A stretch of 31,401 bases of DNA from IMG/VR virus record IMGVR_UViG_3300025767_000082, positions 1 to 31,401 of that record; one strand, 5' to 3'. Source of the stretch: a virus. Under the pieces are notes generated by a model. That model searched no databases, was not told where the DNA came from, and saw only the letters and a list, made by a program, of their open reading frames with translations. Numbering within the stretch: the stretch's first letter is position 1; each line of letters starts with the position of its first letter. This document shows positions 1 through 7,615 of the stretch, piece after piece. A program made the translations under genes and the position numbers.

Positions 1-463
1 CGTTTACCAGATCGTGCTCAACGTCACGGCGGAGTTCGGTACCACGCTTCTTCAGCTGGTATGCATACTCGTCAGCAACGCCAGCCTGATCTACTGCACG
101 GCGAGTGCCGGAGACAGCAATAGTCTTACCGTTGATCTGAGTGTAGTTACCCAGACGGGTACGCTCAGGGCCAACAGGGTTGAAGCCAGTGCCGCCTTCA
201 GTTTGAGAAGCACCGGGTGAAGCAAAGTCAGCGCCGTCAACCAGCTTAGAGTTGCCGGGTGCAGCCAGTGAGTCGGTTTGCCACTCGTGGTAAATAGCAG
301 TAGCCTTGCTCTTACCGATAGAGGAGATGAAAGGGGTCTCGTCACGAGTGATCAGAGAGATGAAGTTAGCAAGATCTTCACGTTGTGAAACATTGCTGTT
401 AGAAGTACCAGAAGCAACGCCTCCAGCAGGACCAGTGGTCGCTCGACCGCCAATTGTAGCCAT
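1..463 (-). CDS. Major capsid protein, SU10/DUF5309-type, N-terminal part (cut by window edge)
   Basis: Reading the minus strand from an ATG at 463-461 gives 154 uninterrupted codons running off the left edge. The start has an AAGGA ribosome site 7-8 bases upstream. The product begins MATIGGRATTGPAGG, and around residues 33-65 has the pattern ISLITRDETPFISSIGKSKA followed by YHEWQTDSL, which I recognise from the DUF5309/SU10 major head protein family (HK97-fold capsid proteins). It would form the icosahedral shell in the host cytoplasm. It follows the scaffold gene by 21 bases, the usual scaffold-capsid order in podoviruses. The C-terminal half is missing because the window ends, not because the gene is broken. 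Family assignment is from memory of the motif; the position after the scaffold supports it independently. Confidence 0.85.
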   Translation of the reverse strand, partial: MATIGGRATTGPAGGVASGTSNSNVSQREDLANFISLITRDETPFISSIGKSKATAIYHEWQTDSLAAPGNSKLVDGADFASPGASQTEGGTGFNPVGPERTRLGNYTQINGKTIAVSGTRRAVDQAGVADEYAYQLKKRGTELRRDVEHDLVN

Positions 464-484
464 AATATATTCCTTTTAATTAAA

Positions 485-1579
485 TTAAAGTTTCAGAGAG
501 TTTGCTGCATAATCTCTTAGGAATGCCATTTGATCATCAGGGGATGCATCTTCACGGAAAGCTCTTGCTTTCGTCATTTTGGATTTATCCTGTTTCTGAG
601 TAATTTGAGACTTTCCTTTCTTTGTGGGAACTGCCTTTTTGGTAGGGGCAGCTTTTCGCTTAGCTTGACCCTTAGAAACACCTTGCTTTAACACACGGTA
701 TTCATTTAAGAGTCTCACAACATGGGGGCTTGTAATACTATCAACAAGCTCCTCAGGGATACCTTCTTCGATGGCAAAGGTACGAATATCCAATGCAACT
801 TCGTTATTAAATCCGGGGACGATCTCTTCAATGACTTCATTAAAGTTAGCAATCTGTTCATCCCAAAGTTCAGCTTGGACTTTTTCTTGTTGTTCTTTAA
901 GTTGTTCTTGAAGACCTTCACGTTGTTTACGAGCGTTCCAGTATTTCTTCTGGGCTTGTTCTCGTTTATCCTTGAGGTCTTGAACCTCATAGGTATCACC
1001 AGCTTCACGGGCTTTATCAATTGCAGCCTCGATGTCGTGGTATTCTTTAGCTAAGTGCTGCTCAGTTCCCATGAGAATAGCAGCGGAAGCTTGACCAAGT
1101 TCTTGCACTTCAGCGAGCATAGTATTACGCTCTGCCTCAAGTGCTTTCTTAGCCTCGCCTAGTTCACGACCCTTTTTACTAAGTGAGCTGTCAGTTTGAT
1201 AGCCTTTCAGGAGATCCGCAAAGGATACATCCAATTCTTTACCATCAATCTTAACACGGACTTTAGCGTCCAAATCTAAGTCGTCAGCAGTAAACACATC
1301 AGCTTCTTGGGTAGGGGAATCTTCTTCGCCATCCTCATCTGTTGTCTCTTCAACCTCTTCCTCATCTTCCTCTTCAGTAACGGTTTCATCAGAGTCTTCA
1401 GGGTCTTCTATCTCTGAGTCCACCGGGTCAACCTCTGGAACTTCCTCTATTGGTAGCGGTTCTTTATCCAGAAAATCTGAATTTCTTAGAACGGCATCTA
1501 GGAGGTCCTGTTCGGTCTGACCAGCATTTGACGTTGGTACCGAGTCATCCATAGTGGGTAGAGTGGTCTTGTCTGTCAT
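485..1579 (-). CDS. Capsid scaffolding protein
   Basis: 364 aa. Residues about 42-92 are extremely acidic (runs of Glu/Asp such as EEEDEEEVEETTDEDGEED); residues about 140-260 are charged and heptad-like, consistent with a long coiled coil (KKALEAERN, REQAQKKYWNARKQ, LQEQLKEQQEKVQAEL); the C-terminus after about 305 is Lys-rich (KRKAAPTKKAVPTKKGK). An acidic, coiled-coil, low-complexity protein just before the capsid gene is the standard profile of a podovirus scaffold, which directs capsid assembly and is lost before or during DNA packaging. The basic tail would contact the capsid protein, as in P22 and phi29 scaffolds. AAAGGA lies about 8 bases before the ATG. Sequence similarity to one known scaffold is not claimed; the call rests on composition and position. 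Confidence 0.8.
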   Translation of the reverse strand: MTDKTTLPTMDDSVPTSNAGQTEQDLLDAVLRNSDFLDKEPLPIEEVPEVDPVDSEIEDPEDSDETVTEEEDEEEVEETTDEDGEEDSPTQEADVFTADDLDLDAKVRVKIDGKELDVSFADLLKGYQTDSSLSKKGRELGEAKKALEAERNTMLAEVQELGQASAAILMGTEQHLAKEYHDIEAAIDKAREAGDTYEVQDLKDKREQAQKKYWNARKQREGLQEQLKEQQEKVQAELWDEQIANFNEVIEEIVPGFNNEVALDIRTFAIEEGIPEELVDSITSPHVVRLLNEYRVLKQGVSKGQAKRKAAPTKKAVPTKKGKSQITQKQDKSKMTKARAFREDASPDDQMAFLRDYAANSLKL

Positions 1580-1590
1580 ATAATTATCCT

Positions 1591-1818
1591 TTATTTAGTT
1601 TTAGCGTTTGGTTTGCGTTGGGGAATCTCAGGCACTTCTTTAGTCCCTGCTTCTTTTATAAAGCCTTCATAGCGATCTTTAATTTGGTAAAGATCATGTA
1701 GGCTGCCAGCATTAAGCTTGGCCTTTCCAGCGCTACGCATTGCATCAAACTCTAAAAGCTTGATCATGTCGTTAACATTGCTTAACAGCATGTCGTATTT
1801 AATTTCTCTATTGTCCAT
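1591..1818 (-). CDS. Small protein of the head gene cluster, function unknown
   Basis: 75 aa starting MDNREIKYDMLLSNV. The frame stays open further upstream to 1881, but the ATG at 1818 is preferred: GAGGA/GAGG lies just before it and it overlaps the end of the preceding gene by 11 bases, a typical translational-coupling arrangement. The product is mostly helical in appearance (SNVNDMIKLLEFDAMRSAGKAKL), with a basic Pro/Lys-rich tail (IPQRKPNAKTK). I do not recognise a family. It lies between portal and scaffold, so a head-assembly or morphogenesis accessory role is possible but not shown. Confidence 0.7.
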   Translation of the reverse strand: MDNREIKYDMLLSNVNDMIKLLEFDAMRSAGKAKLNAGSLHDLYQIKDRYEGFIKEAGTKEVPEIPQRKPNAKTK

Positions 1819-2125
1819 TATCCTCGTCCTCATTGGTTTGTAGATGTGGTACGTTCCGCCCATACATTTCGTATTGGGCAAGCTTAGCCTTTACGTCACC
1901 AAGAGCTAAGACACAGGAATATATAAACTCCCGTGTCTTGTTCTCGTGAGGTTCTGACCGGAGAAACTGCAAGTAGTAATCTACCATTAGCTCCCCATAA
2001 GCCCCAGTGAAAAACTCTTCCCGCTCACGTTGAGCGAACTGGGCATTCACTAGGGCTTCTTTTGCTTTCACATCTGGGTGGATATTCTTCAACCGCTTCT
2101 CGGCTGTCTTCTTATACTTATCCAT
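1808..2125 (-). CDS. Small protein between portal and scaffold, function unknown
   Basis: 105 aa. GAGG lies 5 bases before the ATG (GAGGTAATA-ATG). It is charged and helix-rich: a Lys-rich N-terminus (MDKYKKTAEKRLKNIHPDVK), a central aromatic stretch (FFTGAYGELMVDYYLQFLRSE) and an acidic C-terminus (NEDEDNGQ). It begins 14 bases after the portal stop and overlaps the next gene by 11 bases, so all three appear co-translated. No family was recognised. Position in the head module suggests a structural or assembly accessory protein. Confidence 0.7.
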   Translation of the reverse strand: MDKYKKTAEKRLKNIHPDVKAKEALVNAQFAQREREEFFTGAYGELMVDYYLQFLRSEPHENKTREFIYSCVLALGDVKAKLAQYEMYGRNVPHLQTNEDEDNGQ

Positions 2126-2139
2126 TATTACCTCTTATG

Positions 2140-4359
2140 TTACTGCGGTCCCATCTGGGACATCAAACTCATCATGTCTTCAGCAGACATTTGTGCTCCC
2201 TCTGGTTGAGGGGCTGTTGGCTGCATAGGAGCCGCAGGGGTCGATGGACCCATTATTTGTTGTACCATTTGTACGATCTGACTGTACTCTGGGTGCGGAG
2301 GAATACTAACCCCTTCCTTCTGAGCCTTGATAGCAAGGTCAGCCCACTCTTGGTAATGACGATCAATCGCTACAGCAAGCTGCTTTGAATTGTCTTGAAT
2401 TGTGTTAGCACTCTGTGCATCAGTGAACTTAACGTTAGCTTCGGCAAGAGCAACATCCGCTTGTTCTTTACGCTTAGCCATTTCCTGTTGGGCCTTGGCC
2501 GCCTCACTTTGTGAGTTAACTGCTTCGATAGCTTTCTCTTTAAACTCATCAGTAGTATAGTCTTCTAGGAAATCATTACTAGAAAGACCCATCGCTTCTA
2601 ACATTTTAGTGGCCAGAATTGCAGGGGCCTCTGGACGAATAATACCTCCAGCACCTGCTGCATTCAACGCTGGTAAGATAGACTGGCCAACGGATTGCAG
2701 TTTAGTGATAAGATTAGAGTTACTGTTCTCACCGATATCCAGAATTACATCACAATCCATACGGTCTGGTAGGTTATCAATATCAATAGTTTCAATGATA
2801 CCACCAAGGCTTACAGTCATAGAACCTGCTTGCTTACGGAGAGTAGAGTAAACACCTTCACAAAGGCGCTTGAAACCAGTCTCAGCAAATCTACGTGCGA
2901 TGTGTTGGATACGTTTCTGGGAAGCTGACTGTACAGCTGCAAGCTTTTGTTCACTGTTACCAGAGACATACAGTGTATCGTTAAGACCTTGAGCGGCCTT
3001 TGACATACCTGTTGCTTGTTCTTTAATTGTTTGTAAATGTTGAAGCAGAGGTACCGTACCTGTAGAGATTGTCTCAGGTGCCAAAGCTGCAACAGCACCA
3101 TTAGGGTTACCGTTAGTTGGGATGATCTGCTTAGGCTTCATGTTCTGCAATGCAGAGAAGTCCACCACATTGGGGTCAGCAAGCTTAGGGCTATAGTTAG
3201 TGAGGTAAGTGTTCTCAACAAAACCACGCAGGATAGCAGTAGCTGCCAAGGTAGACGAACGGGTAAAGTCTGCAATAGACAAACCATAGAACTCATAGGG
3301 TATGTCAATTGGAGATAAGACAGCCATTGGCTTCATGTCGCAATCTTCTTCATCGAGCACCTTAGGTCCAGCCATGATGAAACGCTTAAGCTCAGCGACA
3401 CCGTCACCATCCCGGTCAACATTCATCCAGCATTCAGTTACAGTCAACTCACGATTAGCCTCAAGGGGATTGGCACTTTCACCATTCTGCCAGTAAGACA
3501 TGCCGATAACTTCTTTACGTGAAGCTACATCGGAACTGTATCGGTTACTACCAGCCCACTCGTTACCGGCAAGCTCATCCCACTCGTCATCACTAATGTT
3601 GCTTGCAACGTCAGGCCAGTACTTACGGATCTCACTGCGGGTCATGGTGGTCTGGATGCCCACGAAGGAAGCATCATCGATAGACGTAGCATCACGGGAG
3701 ATACGGAAGTTCTCAGGGGGTACATTCTCAATGCGTACTTTAGAGCGGTCAGTGGTTCGCTTAATGCGTACATTCACATAGACAAGCTCTGCTTCACCAT
3801 TGAGGTCTACTTCATTTTCATACTGGAGATCTCCAACGATCTCAACAGTCTCATCAGAGAGGAGTTCATCCAGCTTGGATTGAGAGATTGAATCATACTC
3901 TTCAAAGCTGATGTGGTAATCTTCCACGAAGTCCCATCGGATGATAGCATTCTTCCAGAGGAGAGATGACTTGATCCAAGTCTGTAAAGTCTCCCATCCT
4001 TTATTCTGTTTAAATATACAATAGTTAGTTATTAAGGATGCATCATGCGCTTGCTTAAATGCTCCGGGGGTATTTGCGTAAGGTGTGAACTTTGCGATTT
4101 TACCATTGTTTAAGAAGAGATCACAAAGGACTGCGGTATAAGCCTCTACTGTTTCAGTTGTTGATGTATCAACGATAGTGCTGACACCCTGAGGTAGGAG
4201 GTGTCCATTGGGAACCCCTGCGTACTCATAAGTACTCTTCTGCCGCTCTTTGGTCAGGTCAGATGAGTTTAACCAGTCTCCTGCACTATTAGCAATACCA
4301 GAAGATACAAGCTCTGCTACCTGTTCATCTGTTACTTTTTCCTTATATCCGTAATTCAT
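2140..4359 (-). CDS. Portal (head-tail connector) protein
   Basis: 739 aa, forming the dodecameric ring at one capsid vertex through which DNA is pumped and ejected. Portal-like features: an N-terminal segment typical of long podovirus portals (KERQKSTYEYAGVPNGHLLP, then TSTTETVEAYTAVLCDLF), a wing/clip region with VENVPPEN-type text (RIENVPPENFRISRDAT, about residues 210-230), and a long C-terminal helical region from about 600 (Ala/Gln/Lys-rich, QSEAAKAQQEMAKRKEQAD), ending in a Pro/Gln/Met-rich tail (about 700-739). It is about 200 residues longer than the T7 portal and nearer in size to P22-type portals, which carry a long C-terminal barrel. GGAGGA precedes the ATG. It begins directly after the stop of the 44-aa gene. 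Portal class is solid; the P22-like subclass is inference. Confidence 0.85.
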   Translation of the reverse strand: MNYGYKEKVTDEQVAELVSSGIANSAGDWLNSSDLTKERQKSTYEYAGVPNGHLLPQGVSTIVDTSTTETVEAYTAVLCDLFLNNGKIAKFTPYANTPGAFKQAHDASLITNYCIFKQNKGWETLQTWIKSSLLWKNAIIRWDFVEDYHISFEEYDSISQSKLDELLSDETVEIVGDLQYENEVDLNGEAELVYVNVRIKRTTDRSKVRIENVPPENFRISRDATSIDDASFVGIQTTMTRSEIRKYWPDVASNISDDEWDELAGNEWAGSNRYSSDVASRKEVIGMSYWQNGESANPLEANRELTVTECWMNVDRDGDGVAELKRFIMAGPKVLDEEDCDMKPMAVLSPIDIPYEFYGLSIADFTRSSTLAATAILRGFVENTYLTNYSPKLADPNVVDFSALQNMKPKQIIPTNGNPNGAVAALAPETISTGTVPLLQHLQTIKEQATGMSKAAQGLNDTLYVSGNSEQKLAAVQSASQKRIQHIARRFAETGFKRLCEGVYSTLRKQAGSMTVSLGGIIETIDIDNLPDRMDCDVILDIGENSNSNLITKLQSVGQSILPALNAAGAGGIIRPEAPAILATKMLEAMGLSSNDFLEDYTTDEFKEKAIEAVNSQSEAAKAQQEMAKRKEQADVALAEANVKFTDAQSANTIQDNSKQLAVAIDRHYQEWADLAIKAQKEGVSIPPHPEYSQIVQMVQQIMGPSTPAAPMQPTAPQPEGAQMSAEDMMSLMSQMGPQ

Positions 4360-4494
4360 TTACTTCCTCCAAGGGATGTCTTTAGATTTTTCTAGTTGTT
4401 GACTATTGTAGCTACCCGCCTTGGGTAACTCCCTTGGCTTTTTTGTTTCTTTCTTTGCAGTCTTGGTGCTTTGTACTTGTTCATTAAATCGCAT
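4360..4494 (-). CDS. 44-aa basic protein upstream of portal
   Basis: The frame is open from 4569, but the ATG at 4494 has a strong ribosome site (AGGAGGG, 5 bases before), so I use it. The protein is 44 aa, starts MRFNEQVQSTK and is Lys/Arg-rich (KTAKKETKKPRELPK). No membrane segment or family was recognised. Its stop directly abuts the portal start, so it is probably translated with portal. The upstream 75 bases lie after a terminator and probably hold a promoter or the mRNA leader of the portal operon. Confidence 0.6.
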   Translation of the reverse strand: MRFNEQVQSTKTAKKETKKPRELPKAGSYNSQQLEKSKDIPWRK

Positions 4495-4495
4495 C

Positions 4496-4595
4496 TGTTC
4501 CCTCCTAGGGTCTCTCAAGCTAACTATAAAGGAGACTATTGCTACTTGCCCATATTGATGTACATACAATGTTAGTAGGTACGGTCTCCTAATAT
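4496..4595 (-). promoter_or_regulatory. Leader or possible promoter of the portal-capsid operon
   Basis: A terminator (4596-4630) separates terminase from the portal group, so transcripts for the latter either read through or begin here. On the minus strand the segment contains TAGTCTCCTTTATAG (near 4540-4525), which resembles the TAGTCCCTATAGG motif found elsewhere in this window only if two small gaps are allowed. No convincing -35/-10 pair was seen. Low-confidence promoter call. Confidence 0.25.
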
Positions 4596-4630
4596 AAAAA
4601 AGGTATCGTTACTTTCCCCGAGCGATACCA
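4596..4630 (-). terminator. Intrinsic terminator between terminase and the portal operon
   Basis: Read on the minus strand, GGTATCG (4629-4623) pairs perfectly with CGATACC (4608-4602) around a 14-base loop, followed at once by six T (4601-4596). It lies 55 bases after the terminase stop in the direction of transcription. Confidence 0.7.
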
Positions 4631-4684
4631 GACTCGGCGAGGACTAATGGAAATCGTTAGTAGTCGTTCCACTACTCTTTTTAA

Positions 4685-6337
4685 TCATAACCAGCTAGTG
4701 TTGTCCTGTTCATACTGAGACACTCTGGTTGACCACGGCACATTAGTATTCTGTAGTTTATCCCAATGGGTTCTAAGGACTTCACAGGCAATTGCTAATC
4801 CAATCACTGTGTCATCATTACAACCGGGTGCTGCTTCAGTCTTACCTGTGGCTGTGGATATATAATCTTTTAATTCTTGTATCATAATGTTAGAGGGTAT
4901 GTTCACCTCTTCGTTCTCAATAAGAGACTTAAGGTTACCAATTATGGCTGGTTTGGAAGCTGAAGTGGTCCTAAAGCCTACACGAGAACTTTCTGTACTA
5001 GAGACATTAGCGGTCTTCTGTTGCTTGTACAGGTTAACATAGTTCATTGATTCTAGCTTTTGTATTGTAGCAACACCCATGGAGTTACTCTCTGGGCACA
5101 GAAGTGCGTTGTTGTAGTAACGTCCAAGGTAGAATAACAACTCTCCAAACAAAGAGGGGTCTATCCGGTTATCCCTGTAGAGGGCCATAACCTTTCGTTC
5201 ATTGTTTAAGACAACAGCAACTGAATAATCTAGACCTACGCCTAATGCGACATCAGCAGAGATAACGTAACTGGTATCCCACTGGGGGTACTCAAAGATA
5301 TGCAGCTTACCTTCTCGGTTATCTTCGAATTGTTTACTATTAATGTCCCAAGCACGGATACTCTCCGGGGCTTCAGGGATTAGTTTTTCTAGCTTCTCTG
5401 TATCAAAGACGTTAGAGCCGGAGACAATAAATGCCTCATCGGGGGTGGATGGGTATTCCTGACGGAACTTTAACTCACCACTCTCAGCTATCTTAAGTCT
5501 TCTCCAGTATAGTTGATCATTGTCTAATTCAAACCTTTCAACTAAAGACTCTTCATCAGCCGTTAGTATCATACCCTCAGGGGCTTCTCTACGGTATTCC
5601 TTTGTGAGGAACCATGGTAGGAAGATTGGTATGTATTCATTCTCTCCAGCTACTGCACCTTTCCACAGACGATAGAACTCACCTTGAGCGCCATTCGCCG
5701 TACTCTCAAGTATAACCTCAGTACCTTCCGCTTGAGATATACCTTGGAATAAACCTGCGAGGATCTTCTCATCATGGTTCCAAAAGGCAACCTCAGACAA
5801 GTGAGCAATCGTTGGAGTTGTACCCCTACCAGCTTCAGGTGAGCCAGCAGTGTAAAGACGGTAGCTAGCTTTAGCTTCCTTATCCTTAAAGTAAGGTGAG
5901 GATATAATGATTTCTTTTGCATTACTACGTTCCTCTTTGGGGGCTAAGTCTTCAGTCATATTCCTAATGAGGTTCTTTGACATACTGAAGAGAGCATCTG
6001 AAGTGGCACTGTCGTGGGCCATTACAACTGATCTAGAGTGTGGGGAGAAGTATGACTTCCAGTACACCCTACCTACACAGTACGTAGAGATACCCATCTG
6101 TCTTGCCTTAAGGATAATAGCCCTGACCTTACCAGTCTCTTTAGCTTGTGCAGCCAATGCATCAGTTATTCTTTGTTGGGCTTCATTCAAGACAAAAGGG
6201 ACAAAGCCCTTACTAGAGTCTTTAGTGACAATCCGTATTTGTTCCTGTGAGAACTTCTTGAAGTCTTCAGAATACTCTTTGAGTTTCTGTCTCTTCTCCT
6301 TTTCCTTCACAAGCTTTATTAATTCTTTCTTATCCAT
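4685..6337 (-). CDS. Terminase large subunit (packaging ATPase-nuclease)
   Basis: 550 aa; pumps DNA into the procapsid through the portal and cuts concatemers. The ATPase domain shows a variant Walker A KARQMGIST (residues 77-85), Walker B with catalytic Glu in IAHLSEVAFW (E182), and coupling motif ESTANG (211-216). The RNase H-like nuclease domain shows ISADVALG (D362) with D370, an acidic CPESNSMG (E416) and CNDDTVIG (D508/D509). All expected catalytic acids are present. GAGG precedes the ATG by 8 bases. It is the first minus-strand gene leaving the divergent control region, and is followed by a terminator, so its expression may be set apart from the structural genes. A candidate small subunit lies at 11452-11850 in the opposite block. 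Confidence 0.93.
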   Translation of the reverse strand: MDKKELIKLVKEKEKRQKLKEYSEDFKKFSQEQIRIVTKDSSKGFVPFVLNEAQQRITDALAAQAKETGKVRAIILKARQMGISTYCVGRVYWKSYFSPHSRSVVMAHDSATSDALFSMSKNLIRNMTEDLAPKEERSNAKEIIISSPYFKDKEAKASYRLYTAGSPEAGRGTTPTIAHLSEVAFWNHDEKILAGLFQGISQAEGTEVILESTANGAQGEFYRLWKGAVAGENEYIPIFLPWFLTKEYRREAPEGMILTADEESLVERFELDNDQLYWRRLKIAESGELKFRQEYPSTPDEAFIVSGSNVFDTEKLEKLIPEAPESIRAWDINSKQFEDNREGKLHIFEYPQWDTSYVISADVALGVGLDYSVAVVLNNERKVMALYRDNRIDPSLFGELLFYLGRYYNNALLCPESNSMGVATIQKLESMNYVNLYKQQKTANVSSTESSRVGFRTTSASKPAIIGNLKSLIENEEVNIPSNIMIQELKDYISTATGKTEAAPGCNDDTVIGLAIACEVLRTHWDKLQNTNVPWSTRVSQYEQDNTSWL

Positions 6338-6462
6338 ATCATAGTCCTCGTTGACTAATCTGTTGGGGTTTCTGTGGGGAGAAGGTACTTACCCCAATAT
6401 AACTTTGGGACCCCCCCTTGATGTCTTTGAGGGAAGCTCTCAAGCCTGTGTGAGAGAGACAG

Positions 6463-6483
6463 GATATATATGTACCCCTAATA
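6463..6483 (-). promoter_or_regulatory. Possible leftward promoter box (TTAGGGGTAC + alternating AT)
   Basis: On the minus strand the text reads ATTAGGGGTAC directly followed by ATATATATC, about 125 bases upstream of the terminase start. The same box followed by a TA-run occurs in mirror image at 6776-6806 before the first plus-strand gene. The symmetry suggests paired divergent promoters. Confidence 0.4.
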
Positions 6484-6504
6484 TATTTCCACACCCCCCT
6501 TAGT

Positions 6505-6526
6505 CTTCTCAGAGGCTTCTCAGAGG
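6505..6526 (+). repeat. Tandem 11-bp repeat CTTCTCAGAGG x2
   Basis: Two perfect head-to-tail copies, 6505-6515 and 6516-6526, directly abutting the CCACGCAAGCGTG element. Possibly a protein-binding site or replication slippage product. Confidence 0.7.
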
Positions 6527-6541
6527 CCACGCAAGCGTGTC
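6527..6541 (+). repeat. Hairpin element copy 1 (CCACGCAAGCGTGTC)
   Basis: The core CACGC-AA-GCGTG is an inverted repeat. This copy matches the other three over 15 bases but lacks their flanking ACG and terminal G. It is followed by the pyrimidine-rich TCTTTT. See copies 2-4 at 8037, 11405 and 18784. Confidence 0.75.
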
Positions 6542-6623
6542 TCTTTTGCAGGAGTGCTTACACCCCCTGACGTCTACTAAAGGGTCCTACGGGGTCCTGT
6601 GGGGCTTTAAAGCATACTCTCTT

Positions 6624-6636
6624 CCTATAGGGACTA
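6624..6636. promoter_or_regulatory. TAGTCCCTATAGG-type motif, inverted copy
   Basis: The plus strand reads CCTATAGGGACTA, the exact reverse complement of the motif at 11379-11391. CTATAGGGA is the start-site core of T7-family promoters, so this could be a site for a phage RNA polymerase, but the CCTATAGG core is palindromic and its direction is unclear. Confidence 0.35.
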
Positions 6637-6762
6637 CCGAAGCTCCTAATAGCACAGGTACTTACGGGAATACTGTGGGGTTCTGTGGGGATCTAGGGGA
6701 ACCGAAGGGCTATGCTACAAGAGATTCCCAAAGACCTCTCCAAGCACTCAATTGCGGGAATT

Positions 6763-6806
6763 CTCGTTAGTCCCTTTAGGGGTACCCCCGGTACTATATA
6801 TATATC
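6763..6806 (+). promoter_or_regulatory. Possible rightward promoter region before the first plus-strand gene
   Basis: CTCGTTAGTCCCTTTAGG (6763-6780) matches the 18-mer CTCGCTAGTCCCTATAGG at 11374-11391 with two changes. It overlaps the TTAGGGGTAC box (6776-6785), a perfect GGGGTACCCC palindrome (6779-6788) and a TATATATATATC tract (6795-6806). The first start codon is 32 bases further on. Confidence 0.4.
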
Positions 6807-6837
6807 TATACTTAACCAATGACACTAGGAGACCACT

Positions 6838-7149
6838 ATGTCATACACTTACTACAGAGCTATGTCCCGAGAGGAATACAGTAGTATCCTTGAGGACAAC
6901 TATGGTATGCATGATCCTAGAGAAACCTACTGGGCTGATTGTGTATCAGTTGCTAAGCGTTACCTTAATCCTGAGAGGGTTCTGGTAGAGCTTACTTTGG
7001 ATAGACCAATCAACCCTGATTACCTTAGGGTAGCTGAGTACGTCTCTAGTAATGGAGACAACAACAACCATTACGAGTACTGTATGGCTCGTGATTACTT
7101 CTGGAGGGTTGTCCTCCCATCAACATTAGATATTGGAGTAGTAGCATGA
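6838..7149 (+). CDS. First plus-strand gene, unknown 103-aa protein
   Basis: Starts MSYTYYRAMSREEY; AGGAG lies 6 bases before the ATG. It is acidic to neutral and rich in Tyr/Asn/Glu, soluble in appearance, with no transmembrane segment (ends in LDIGVVA). No family recognised. As the first gene rightward from the control region it should be among the earliest expressed, where phages often put host-takeover proteins; that role is inference from position only. Its end overlaps the next gene by 4 bases (ATGA). Confidence 0.7.
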   Translation: MSYTYYRAMSREEYSSILEDNYGMHDPRETYWADCVSVAKRYLNPERVLVELTLDRPINPDYLRVAEYVSSNGDNNNHYEYCMARDYFWRVVLPSTLDIGVVA

Positions 7150-7496
7150 AGCCAGTAGAGATAGCTAATACAATCTTAAAGCAAATACAACATAGTAGGG
7201 TTGGTGATAACTCAGGGGCTCTACTAATGATGTGTTGGGGTGTTCACAACATCAGCACAGTTGGTAAAGATAAGTACCATTATGGTGGTGTTCAGTTCAT
7301 GGTTAATGGTTTCAAACACAAAGGTTGGGTAAGTATAAAACTACACTACAACGACTCATACACCGTTACGTTCTTAAACAAGTACGATAAGTTCTGTGAG
7401 GGTCCCGATGTGTACGAGTATATCTTATACCCAGAGTTAGCTGAGTTCCTAGACAAACACATAGAGACAGGTATCAAAGAAGAAGAGGTGTTGTAA
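7146..7496 (+). CDS. Unknown 116-aa early protein
   Basis: Starts MKPVEIANTILKQIQHSR, with GGAG upstream and a 4-base ATGA overlap with the gene before it. The middle is beta-rich in appearance (YHYGGVQFMVNGFKHKGWV, then VSIKLHYNDSYTVTFL) and the C-terminus is acidic (IETGIKEEEVL). Cytoplasmic, no recognised family. Its stop overlaps the next start (TAATG). Confidence 0.7.
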   Translation: MKPVEIANTILKQIQHSRVGDNSGALLMMCWGVHNISTVGKDKYHYGGVQFMVNGFKHKGWVSIKLHYNDSYTVTFLNKYDKFCEGPDVYEYILYPELAEFLDKHIETGIKEEEVL

Positions 7497-7612
7497 TGAC
7501 TAATCAAGAAATAATAGAGCTGTTTGATTCTAGTAATATAACACTGACCGAGCTATCAGCAATAACTGGTAAAACTGTTAAGCAACTAAAAACAATTTTA
7601 ATGGGGTTTTAA
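7496..7612 (+). CDS. 38-aa helix-turn-helix-like peptide
   Basis: Coupled by TAATG to the gene before, with GAGG-type Shine-Dalgarno text (AGAGGTGTTGTA) upstream. The peptide starts MTNQEIIELFDSSN; ITLTELSAITGKTVKQLKTI resembles a minimal helix-turn-helix. It resembles in layout the small product at 18268-18405. It could be a mini DNA-binding protein; function unknown. Confidence 0.5.
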   Translation: MTNQEIIELFDSSNITLTELSAITGKTVKQLKTILMGF

Positions 7613-7615
7613 GTA

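Larger units (their letters stand above)
6365..6690 (+). repeat. Three copies of GGGGTYCTGTGGGG
   Basis: Copies at 6365-6379 (GGGGTTTCTGTGGGG, one extra T), 6591-6604 (GGGGTCCTGTGGGG) and 6677-6690 (GGGGTTCTGTGGGG), all in the same orientation. They are iteron-like and occur only in the divergent control region. They may bind a regulator or replication protein; no function is established. Confidence 0.65.
6338..6837. promoter_or_regulatory. Divergent control region, gene-free (500 bp)
   Basis: This gap separates the minus-strand terminase from the first plus-strand gene. It is crowded with repeats not seen in coding DNA: three GGGGT(T)YCTGTGGGG copies, a tandem 11-mer, the CACGC-AA-GCGTG element, a TAGTCCCTATAGG motif in each direction and two mirror-image TTAGGGGTAC boxes each followed by alternating AT. 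Open frames here (for example 6537-6770 plus, 6339-6530 minus) lack ribosome sites and encode repeat-driven sequence, so I reject them. The region probably holds divergent promoters and possibly a replication origin; both are inference. Confidence 0.7.

Noticed and set aside
91-345. Minus-strand 84-codon frame within the capsid gene
   Set aside because: Shadow of the capsid frame, which matches an SU10/DUF5309-type protein from 463 to the edge.
715-1054. Overlapping frames on both strands inside the scaffold gene
   Set aside because: Low-complexity shadows of the coiled-coil region, with no ribosome sites.
6339-6530. 63-codon minus-strand frame upstream of terminase
   Set aside because: No convincing ribosome site, overlaps repeat elements, and its composition does not look like neighbouring phage proteins.
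6537-6770. 77-codon plus-strand frame in the control region (GTG start)
   Set aside because: No ribosome site; Gly/Thr-rich text arises from the GGGGTYCTGTGGGG repeats and overlaps promoter-like elements.
6752-6988. 78-codon frame overlapping the first plus-strand gene
   Set aside because: Covers the AT-rich promoter-like tract and is out of frame with the better gene at 6838, which has AGGAG 6 bases upstream.
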